Shown: piece after piece, positions 1 through 5,066 of the stretch
How positions within the stretch are numbered: position 1 is the first letter of the stretch
Layout: the number at the start of each line of letters is the position of its first letter
Source of the DNA: Acidobacteriaceae bacterium
GTDB taxonomy: Bacteria; Acidobacteriota; Terriglobia; Terriglobales; SbA1
Direction: 5' to 3'
Length of the DNA: 5,066 nucleotides
NCBI GenBank assembly: GCA_019237515.1
Contig: JAFAGX010000648.1
Coordinates: 1 to 5,066, forward strand
Translations under genes and position numbers: made by a program
The notes under the pieces: generated by a model
The model's database searches: none
What the model saw: only the letters and a program-made list of their open reading frames with translations
Told to the model about the DNA's origin: nothing

Positions 1-789
1 TTATTTTCTTTCCGCCTCTTTGCGATGCATTTCTGCTTTCACCGATTCGGGCATGAATTTGCCCAGTTCGCCCTGCACTTTCGTCTTCATCGATGACGCA
101 AAGACGTGATCCTTGTTCTCCATGAGCGCCTGGAACCCCTGCTCAGCAACTTCTAATGGATCATTCGTGTATTTGCCTTCCTGGCCAAGCTTGGTGTCGT
201 CCATACCAGCGCGATGAAAAAAGTTGGTGTCCGTCGGACCCGGTTGAAGAGCGGTGATCGCGATATTGGTGTTTTTAAGTTCATGGTGCAAGGATTCCGC
301 AAGAGACAGAATAAATGCCTTCGACGCGGCGTAGACCGCTTCCAATGGAGCGGGCATGGTGCCCGCGATCGACGATGTGAACAAGATTTTCCCCGAGTTG
401 CGCGCCACCATCTGCTTCAGTATGCGTTTCGCCAAATGCACCGTGGAGGTCACGTTGAGTTGAATGAGCTTCAGTTCAGTATCCAGATCTGACTCGCGCG
501 CAAAATCCCCGTAGGCGCCGATACCGGCATTGATCGCGGCTGCATCCACTGGTTTCCCCGTCGCCTCGATCTCACTCCAGAGTTTCTCCACACCTTCGTA
601 GGTCGCAAGGTCCGACTGCACGCTTTGCACGCTGAAACCGAGTTGACGCAACTGATCTGCGGCTTCATCGATCTTTTTGCTGTCCGCCGTGACCAGCAAG
701 TCGAATCCGTTATTACCAAATACCTTGGCCAGTTCGTAACCGATCCCGCTCGACGCTCCTGTGATCACTGCCAACTGCTTGGTCGCCAT
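1..789 (-). CDS. Classical short-chain dehydrogenase/reductase (SDR), NAD(P)-dependent
   Basis: Predicted soluble cytoplasmic oxidoreductase of 262 residues, a normal length for a single-domain classical SDR. Visible motifs are the cofactor glycine motif TGASSGIG (residues 10-17), the NAG motif (87-89), Asn112, and the catalytic set Ser140, Tyr153 and Lys157 (YAASK), followed by PG at 183-184 after the sixth strand. All expected catalytic residues are present, so the enzyme should be active; the substrate cannot be told. Asp36, in the loop after the second strand where NADP-preferring members usually carry Arg, hints at NAD(H) preference (inference). The ATG at 789 is chosen because it has AGGAG six bases upstream and because the SDR fold begins at once; a 22-residue upstream extension to a TTG at 855 has no ribosome-binding site and no SDR character. 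It lies downstream of the SYLF gene but is separated from it by an intrinsic terminator. The C-terminus is charged (Lys/Arg/Glu-rich). The family call is firm; the specific reaction is unknown. Confidence 0.95.
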   Translation of the reverse strand: MATKQLAVITGASSGIGYELAKVFGNNGFDLLVTADSKKIDEAADQLRQLGFSVQSVQSDLATYEGVEKLWSEIEATGKPVDAAAINAGIGAYGDFARESDLDTELKLIQLNVTSTVHLAKRILKQMVARNSGKILFTSSIAGTMPAPLEAVYAASKAFILSLAESLHHELKNTNIAITALQPGPTDTNFFHRAGMDDTKLGQEGKYTNDPLEVAEQGFQALMENKDHVFASSMKTKVQGELGKFMPESVKAEMHRKEAERK

Positions 790-795
790 TTTTTT

Positions 796-800
796 CTCCT
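796..800 (-). promoter_or_regulatory. Ribosome-binding site of the SDR gene
   Basis: AGGAG on the minus strand, separated by six A residues from the ATG at 789. It is the strongest Shine-Dalgarno match in the window and decides the start in favour of the 262-residue protein. Confidence 0.85.
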
Positions 801-831
801 GCGAAGGGGTTAGACGCGGCGTCAGAAGTGG

Positions 832-857
832 GGTTGCATGTTTGAACCTGCGCAACC
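832..857. repeat. Short inverted repeat upstream of the SDR gene
   Basis: GGTTGC at 832-837 and GCAACC at 852-857 form perfect 6-base arms around a 14-base spacer. It sits between the upstream terminator and the SDR ribosome-binding site, where an operator or leader hairpin could lie. The arms are short, so chance is a realistic explanation. No matching -35/-10 pair was recognised around it. Confidence 0.3.
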
Positions 858-864
858 ATTGCAG

Positions 865-896
865 AAAGAAAAAAGGCCAAGCTGGTTGACTTGGCC
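865..896 (-). terminator. Rho-independent terminator of the SYLF gene
   Basis: Reading the minus strand, GGCCAAG (896-890), an 8-base loop, and CTTGGCC (881-875) give a perfect 7-bp GC-rich stem. It is followed directly by TTTTTTCTTT (874-865). It begins 26 bases after the SYLF stop codon. The U-tract lies only on the minus-strand side, so it terminates leftward transcription and should uncouple the SYLF gene from the SDR gene. Confidence 0.88.
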
Positions 897-922
897 AAGG
901 TGCGGTTTAAAAAAAGTTTTGA

Positions 923-1765
923 TTATCGAGTTGCGCTCGCAGTCGTACTGGTTTCGCCAGGTGCGGCGTTGCCCTGCTTGGTGGGCGTGTTCGGTAGATA
1001 TTTGGCAACAGTCGCTAAGAACTCGTGGCTGCCTTTTGGTGCAGGCACGTCGCCGTAGAGAATCGTTTTGAAGGGCTCCATTTTCCCGTAAAGCAAGCGG
1101 GTCTCATCCTTGTCCTGAGTGATGGCCGCGCCATTCAGGTCGACTCCGGCAAACAAACCGCGAGCTCGCGAATAGCTCAACACCTCCGACTTCATCTTCC
1201 AGTCGGTGTCAGCACCGGCATCACGTCCCACCGGACCAGCCGCCGCAGAAGCGTTTGCTCCCAGTTTGAATTTCGAAGCCAGCAGATCGTCCATGCCTTT
1301 CTGGTTCATGACCATCAGGACCAGATCGACCGCTTGTCCACCCAGCTGAAGACCCCAGCTTCCACCGGTGATGCTGATTGGCGCCGGCGCGCTCCAGCCA
1401 CGCTGCGTTCTGCAAGTAGCTACGCCTTTTCCATGATTCCCGCCGAATCCGATGGCGATTTTCACCATGGACGGGATAATCGCGATGCAGCGGGCATCGC
1501 TCAGTACTTTGTCGGGAATGGCTTTGTCCGGCGTACCCATCACTTCGGTTAAAACCCCAGCTGCCTTATCCATTCGTTTCACAACATCCGGCTGATCGCC
1601 GGTCGCGTCAGGGCCATTCGCGGTGTTGCTCTCATGACTCGCTTTCGTACTGCTGGAATTTGTCTGGTCATCACTGCTCTGTGCCCATCCAAGGGTGCAA
1701 AGAGCTAGCACAATCGTGCCAAATAGCAAAAACTGTTTCGATGAAGAAAATCTCGTCGGTGTCAT
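923..1765 (-). CDS. Exported SYLF (Ysc84-like) domain protein, putative lipid-binding
   Basis: This 280-residue protein starts with a Sec-type signal peptide: Lys10, a hydrophobic core at about 11-26, and a likely cleavage after Ala28 in GWA-QS. A Ser/Thr/Asn/Asp-rich linker (about 29-60) leads to a SYLF/Ysc84 domain (about 64-256). Recognisable family signatures are CIAIIPS (93-99), GFGGNHGKGVATCR (106-119), GWSAPAPI (123-130), GGSWGLQLGGQ (134-144), AAGPVGRDA (175-183) and YSRARGLFAGVDLNGA (198-213). A polar Pro/Thr/Ala tail closes the protein. SYLF domains are known from eukaryotic proteins such as SH3YL1 and Ysc84, where they bind phosphoinositides and membranes; the bacterial role is largely undefined, so a periplasmic or cell-surface lipid-associated role is inference. 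The ATG at 1765 is preceded by a modest AAGG at 8-base spacing inside a hairpin loop. Cys23 is not in a good lipobox (Leu at -1), so a lipoprotein is unlikely. The gene ends at a clear terminator. Confidence 0.93.
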   Translation of the reverse strand: MTPTRFSSSKQFLLFGTIVLALCTLGWAQSSDDQTNSSSTKASHESNTANGPDATGDQPDVVKRMDKAAGVLTEVMGTPDKAIPDKVLSDARCIAIIPSMVKIAIGFGGNHGKGVATCRTQRGWSAPAPISITGGSWGLQLGGQAVDLVLMVMNQKGMDDLLASKFKLGANASAAAGPVGRDAGADTDWKMKSEVLSYSRARGLFAGVDLNGAAITQDKDETRLLYGKMEPFKTILYGDVPAPKGSHEFLATVAKYLPNTPTKQGNAAPGETSTTASATR

Positions 1766-1767
1766 TG

Positions 1768-1799
1768 GCAGAACCTTTTTTCTGCGCTCTTGTGAGCAC
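1768..1799 (-). promoter_or_regulatory. Leader hairpin pair covering the ribosome-binding site of the SYLF gene
   Basis: On the minus strand, GTGCTC-ACAA-GAGCGC (1799-1784) can form a 6-bp stem (one G-U pair) with a four-base loop. GCAGAA-AAAAGG-TTCTGC (1785-1768) forms a perfect 6-bp stem whose 6-base loop contains the AAGG Shine-Dalgarno. The start codon follows two bases after the second stem. The two hairpins share bases 1784-1785, so their full-length forms compete slightly. What is seen is complementarity only; a role in translation control is inference. The remainder of the 1766-1909 gap shows no promoter that I can support. Confidence 0.4.
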
Positions 1800-1909
1800 G
1801 TAAATGGCGTTCTCCCGGATACTACGAGTTAGGTGGCCGAGGTTCTATCCGGTCGAGTATGTAGATTGTTCAGAGTGGAACTCTAAAAAGGGCAGTTGAG
1901 AGGTGTGAA

Positions 1910-4066
1910 CTAGGCGAACACTACATCGAAGTCCCCGTGTTTCTCCAGAATCTCGCAGCGTACGGTGCCCGCTTGACGTTCGAGGAACAAGTCTAAGCGG
2001 CCGTTGGCAATCCGCAAATCTCGAATCCACAGCTGCGGAATGCCTTCGGGCAAATGAGGGTGGTGGAAAAACACTTTGTGTGGGTTGGCTTTGACCGTAA
2101 TGCCCAGGCACGCCTGCAGCACCATGAAAACCGCCCCGGCCGCCCATGCTTGGGGGGAACAGGCTACCGGATAAAGCGTGGGGCCTTGTCCCGGACGGCG
2201 GTCGAGTCCGCAAAACAGCTCCGGAAGCCGGTGCAGCTCGACAAAGCTGCTGACGTCCAGCAGCCCCATCAGGATTTGGCCTGCCAGATCGCGACATCCA
2301 TAGCGGGCCAACCCCGCCGCGATGATCGCGTTGTCGTGCGGCCACACTGAACCATTGTGGTATGAAAGCGGATTGTATCGTGACTCTTCAGACGCGACTG
2401 TACGCACTCCCCATCCAGTGAAGAAATCCCTGCTCAGCAGGGTGTAGGCGACCAGCTGTGCGCGTTCCGGCGAAGCAATGCCCGTAAACAAGCAGTGTCC
2501 CGGGTTGGAAGTGCGCACACGGCACGGCCGCTTGCGGCCATCCAGGGCCAGAGCGTACGTCGAAAGATCTTCACACCAGAAAGTCTCCTCGAATCTCTGC
2601 TGCAGGTCGGCTGCTTGTTGCTCCAGCATGTCTGCTCGCCCCTGATCTCCGAAACTGGCGTACAGCTTTGCGGCAGCGCGCTTCGCGGCGTAAACGTATC
2701 CCTGCACTTCGCAAAGTGCGATTGGTGGATCGGCAATACTTCCATCCGCATGAAAGATGGAATCGTTGGAATCCTTCCATCCCTGTTGCACAAGGCCTTT
2801 ACTGCCGCGCCGAGCGTATTCGACGAATCCGTCGCCATCGACGTCGCCGTACCTGTCGATCCACTGCAATGCCAGATCGATATGGGGAAGCAATTCCTTG
2901 AGAAACTCGCGGTCATGGGTGGCCTCAGAATAAGCCCCCGCAAGAATCAAGAAGAGTGGCGTAGAGTCCACGCTCCCGTAGTAGCGCCCGAAGGGCACTT
3001 CACCAAGGTTGGCCATCTCACCCCGGCGCATTTCGTGCAGAATTTTTCCCGGCTCCGCTTCACGCTCCTCGTTGAGCTCCGTTGCCTGCGTGGAAGCCAG
3101 GTAATGCAGAACACCCTTGGCGATTCGGGGAGACACCCACAAAAGCTGCAAAGCGGTCACAATGCCGTCGCGTCCAAAAACTGTGCTGAACCAGGGAACT
3201 CCTGCGTAGGGATAATCTGTTTCCGGATTTCCCAGCATCATCATCTGCACGTCGGCCATTGATCGTTTTACCCAGCGCGTGAAGCGATCGTTAGAGCTGG
3301 AGATCTTGCACATGCCGGATGCGATGGCACTGCGTTCGCTTTGCCGGGCCAGTTCCGCCCGGCTGTAACCCGTGGAGCGGCTGTACGCCTTCGGGTCGCA
3401 GGAGAGGACGACGTAAAACTCGGCGGATCTTTTCGGACGCAGCAATGTTTGGAACCGCAACTCGGAAGAGCTTATGCGGACAGGCGCAGGGTGGCACTCG
3501 ACCCGCGTCGTCCGAACCACGTGATCGAGGCCTTCGTAGGAAAACAAAATCGAATCGCTGGTAATCTTGTCTTCCAGCCGGCGCCCTCGCCGTTCACGGC
3601 GTGTGCCCCGGACTTCAAAAATATCGGCGAAATCGGAATCGATCGCGATTCGAAGCGGAATCTCCAGCGTCGAGAGTCCATAGTTAACAACCTTCAATTC
3701 CTCGTAGCAGACCCCCTGCCATAAAAATCTGGAACGCAGGACATGAACCGTGCCGCGTGGAACTATTACCTGCGAACCTTCCGTCACGTCGACGTTGGCG
3801 ATATCCGCGGTGAATACCGAATTGTCCGACTTCACTGTGGAACTTAAGAGGAGAGGCCGCAAATCCCACAATGAGAGCGCCAGCTCGGAAACGAACCGGG
3901 TCTCTTGAAAGTAAATCCCTTGTTCGCCCAGGCCGAGGGGTTCGATGTCGCCGTGCCGGTCAAAGACGGCGAACATTTCACCGTACTTTAAAACGCGGGT
4001 TCGATCCTCTGACGGCGAGGACCTGGTTGCTATGTAGTACTGCTGGGAGACACCAATTTCATCCAA
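1910..4066 (-). CDS. Glycogen-debranching-type glycoside hydrolase (amylo-alpha-1,6-glucosidase family)
   Basis: With the TTG start at 4066 this is a 718-residue cytoplasmic protein without a signal peptide. Residues about 24-220 match the beta-rich N-terminal domain of bacterial debranching enzymes (GDE_N type; RVLKYGEMFAVFDRHGDI, GIYFQETRFVSEL). Residues about 260-660 form the (alpha/alpha)6-barrel hydrolase domain: PWFSTVFGRDG (Asp300), KILHEMRRGEMA (341-352), DVDGDGFVEY (408-417), QGWKDSND (428-435), YHNGSVWPHDN (569-579) and RLPELF (613-618). By analogy with related inverting (alpha/alpha)6 enzymes, an Asp in GWKDSND and Glu616 are candidate acid and base; this is inference. A short beta-type tail follows. 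The start is chosen because an upstream ATG at 4189 would add 41 residues with no family resemblance, read from inside the neighbouring gene, whereas the TTG has GGAG at 7-base spacing. It overlaps the upstream glycosyltransferase by 37 bases, implying coupling. Alpha-1,6-glucosidase activity is the usual annotation; other alpha-glucosidic or glycoconjugate substrates are possible. Confidence 0.92.
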   Translation of the reverse strand: MDEIGVSQQYYIATRSSPSEDRTRVLKYGEMFAVFDRHGDIEPLGLGEQGIYFQETRFVSELALSLWDLRPLLLSSTVKSDNSVFTADIANVDVTEGSQVIVPRGTVHVLRSRFLWQGVCYEELKVVNYGLSTLEIPLRIAIDSDFADIFEVRGTRRERRGRRLEDKITSDSILFSYEGLDHVVRTTRVECHPAPVRISSSELRFQTLLRPKRSAEFYVVLSCDPKAYSRSTGYSRAELARQSERSAIASGMCKISSSNDRFTRWVKRSMADVQMMMLGNPETDYPYAGVPWFSTVFGRDGIVTALQLLWVSPRIAKGVLHYLASTQATELNEEREAEPGKILHEMRRGEMANLGEVPFGRYYGSVDSTPLFLILAGAYSEATHDREFLKELLPHIDLALQWIDRYGDVDGDGFVEYARRGSKGLVQQGWKDSNDSIFHADGSIADPPIALCEVQGYVYAAKRAAAKLYASFGDQGRADMLEQQAADLQQRFEETFWCEDLSTYALALDGRKRPCRVRTSNPGHCLFTGIASPERAQLVAYTLLSRDFFTGWGVRTVASEESRYNPLSYHNGSVWPHDNAIIAAGLARYGCRDLAGQILMGLLDVSSFVELHRLPELFCGLDRRPGQGPTLYPVACSPQAWAAGAVFMVLQACLGITVKANPHKVFFHHPHLPEGIPQLWIRDLRIANGRLDLFLERQAGTVRCEILEKHGDFDVVFA

Positions 4067-5066
4067 CTGTAATCTCCATCGCTCAGCGTGAGCGAGGCAG
4101 GCTCTCGCTTCAGTATGCGATCGTAAATCGCCAGATAATCTTGCGCCATGCGTTTTGCCGTAAAACGCTGTTCGAAGCTTTGCCGGCAAGTGGCACGGTC
4201 AATGGTATCAAGTTGGCGTATTGCCCGGGCAGCTTCGTCAATATTAGTGACCACGAACCCGGTGACGCCGTCCTCGATCAGCTCCGGAACCGAACCGAAA
4301 GGATAAGCCACGATCGGAAGCCCGCATGCCATCGCCTCAATCAGAACAATGCCGAACGGCTCGGGCCAGTCGATGGGAAAAAGCAGGGCCGCCGCATTGC
4401 CAAGAAATTCGTTCTTCTCACCAAAACCGATTTCCCCGACAAACTCAATCAAAGGATGATTCAGTGCAGGTTTGATGCATTCGTTGAAATATTCCAAATC
4501 CGCCTTGTCGACTTTTGCCGCAATTTTGAGCGGCATGTCCACCTTTTTCGCAATTTCGATCGCCTCAAGCAACCCTTTCTCTGGCGAGGTTCGCCCTAAA
4601 AATGCCAGATACTTACCCGGGTCCGTACGAGGCCGCAAAGCATCTTCCGGCATTCCGTGGTACACCGTCCCTTGCCAATTTACCCACGGTAATGGCGCGC
4701 GCTGCGCGTCGGAGATGGAAATCACCGGCATGTCAGAAAAGCTTCGGTACAGCGGGACAAGATCCGGCAGATCCAGCCTTCCATGCAGTGTTGTCGCGTG
4801 GGCCAATTGCTCACGACGGCTGAGCGGGTAATGCAGATAGTCGATATGAAAATGGATAAAATCGAAATCGTCTTTCTGGTCCAGGACCTGTTGCAAAAGC
4901 GTGATGTGATGTGCCAGATGATCAATGCATTTATCCAGGCGCAAGGATTTCCGGCACGCAGGTACCAGGCGTGCTGTGGTCAACGAATCTCCACTGGCAA
5001 ACAGTGTCACATCATGGCCAAGCCTGACTAATTCCTCGGTCAGCCACGACACGACACGCTCTGTTC
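4030..5066 (-). CDS. GT4-family glycosyltransferase, 5' end cut by the window edge
   Basis: The GT-B-fold transferase is open through the right edge; 344 complete codons are visible. An in-frame GTG at 5052 is not the start: the codons before it read Thr-Glu-Arg-Val, giving TERVVSWLTEEL, the conserved first helix of this family, so only about 15-25 N-terminal residues should be missing. Numbering from that GTG, HFHIDYLHYPLSRR (67-80) and TTLHGRLDLPDLVPLYRSFS (87-106) are strong signatures of this GT4 subgroup. FLGRTSPEKG (151-160) contains the Arg154/Lys159 pair expected to contact the sugar-nucleotide phosphates, and EPFGIVLIE (231-239) is the E-x7-E motif, followed by MACGLPIVA and GSVPELIEDGVTGFV. 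It probably transfers a sugar from a nucleotide donor to a saccharide or lipid-linked acceptor in the cytoplasm; donor and acceptor are not readable. The C-terminal codons overlap the start of the downstream debranching-type hydrolase, so both are made from one message. Confidence 0.93.
   Translation of the reverse strand, partial: TERVVSWLTEELVRLGHDVTLFASGDSLTTARLVPACRKSLRLDKCIDHLAHHITLLQQVLDQKDDFDFIHFHIDYLHYPLSRREQLAHATTLHGRLDLPDLVPLYRSFSDMPVISISDAQRAPLPWVNWQGTVYHGMPEDALRPRTDPGKYLAFLGRTSPEKGLLEAIEIAKKVDMPLKIAAKVDKADLEYFNECIKPALNHPLIEFVGEIGFGEKNEFLGNAAALLFPIDWPEPFGIVLIEAMACGLPIVAYPFGSVPELIEDGVTGFVVTNIDEAARAIRQLDTIDRATCRQSFEQRFTAKRMAQDYLAIYDRILKREPASLTLSDGDYSWMKLVSPSSTT
4074..4077 (-). promoter_or_regulatory. 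Ribosome-binding site of the debranching-type hydrolase, inside the glycosyltransferase gene
   Basis: GGAG on the minus strand, seven bases before the TTG at 4066 and 42 bases before the glycosyltransferase stop codon (4032-4030). It is the reason for choosing the TTG start, since no in-frame ATG lies between 4189 and the one inside the conserved domain (Met31 of the 718-residue protein). Confidence 0.6.

Noticed and set aside
1025..1552. Plus-strand open frame of 175 codons antisense to the SYLF gene
   Set aside because: The minus strand encodes a clear SYLF domain across the same bases; the antisense translation has no recognisable features.
1697..1699. Lipoprotein lipobox cysteine (Cys23) in the SYLF protein
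   Set aside because: The residues before Cys23 are Leu-Ala-Leu; a large Leu at -1 is disfavoured, while a standard signal peptidase I site follows at Ala28.
1868..1884. GTTC-N6-GAAC palindrome and overlapping AGAGT/ACTCT hairpin downstream of the hydrolase stop
   Set aside because: Considered as a LexA-type box or a terminator. The half-site order and spacing do not match the LexA boxes I know, and on the minus strand the T-run precedes rather than follows the stem.
1845..2345. Minus-strand open frame of 166 codons overlapping the 3' end of the hydrolase gene
   Set aside because: It is out of frame with the hydrolase motifs, is rich in Arg, Pro, Gly and Ser, and shows no domain signature, typical of a shifted-frame shadow.
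2495..3262. Long plus-strand open frame of 255 codons antisense to the hydrolase gene
   Set aside because: It lies wholly opposite a well-conserved glycoside hydrolase, and its translation shows no recognisable domain. It is best explained as a shadow of the coding strand's codon composition.
3871..4599. Plus-strand open frame of 242 codons spanning the hydrolase/glycosyltransferase junction
   Set aside because: It is antisense to two conserved genes, rich in Arg and without family motifs; no ribosome-binding site or promoter supports it.
5050..5052. GTG as the start codon of the glycosyltransferase
   Set aside because: The preceding in-frame codons encode Thr-Glu-Arg-Val, which continue the conserved N-terminal helix, so the true start is beyond the window edge.

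Overview
The window carries four protein genes, all on the minus strand, so transcription runs from the right edge to the left. In that order they are: a family 4 (GT-B fold) glycosyltransferase cut by the right edge (4030-5066); a bacterial glycogen-debranching-type glycoside hydrolase that overlaps its 3' end (1910-4066); a secreted SYLF/Ysc84-domain protein (923-1765); and a classical short-chain dehydrogenase/reductase (1-789). No rRNA, tRNA, insertion sequence, CRISPR array or phage gene was seen. The moderately GC-rich composition and the protein types fit an Acidobacteriota (Terriglobia-like) chromosome. That assignment rests on family resemblance only, and other soil bacteria carry the same families.

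Right half (1910-5066): the glycosyltransferase and the glycoside hydrolase form a tight two-gene unit. The best-supported start of the hydrolase is a TTG at 4066 with a GGAG ribosome-binding site, both lying inside the last codons of the glycosyltransferase. This predicts translational coupling. One enzyme that transfers sugars and one of a family that cleaves alpha-glucosidic linkages suggests alpha-glucan or glycoconjugate synthesis and trimming in the cytoplasm; the actual substrate cannot be read from the sequence.

Middle (1766-1909): a 144-base gap holds the leader of the SYLF gene, including two neighbouring hairpins. The second places the Shine-Dalgarno-like AAGG in its loop, just before the start codon. 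No convincing promoter or terminator was recognised in the rest of this gap.

Left half (1-1765): the SYLF gene encodes an exported, probably lipid-associated protein and ends at a clear intrinsic terminator (865-896). The short-chain dehydrogenase follows with a strong AGGAG site, so it is probably its own transcription unit, although no clear promoter was found in the 75 bases between terminator and start codon. The last two genes show no evident functional link to the carbohydrate pair. Overall this looks like ordinary chromosomal content; I did not find evidence of an undescribed system.
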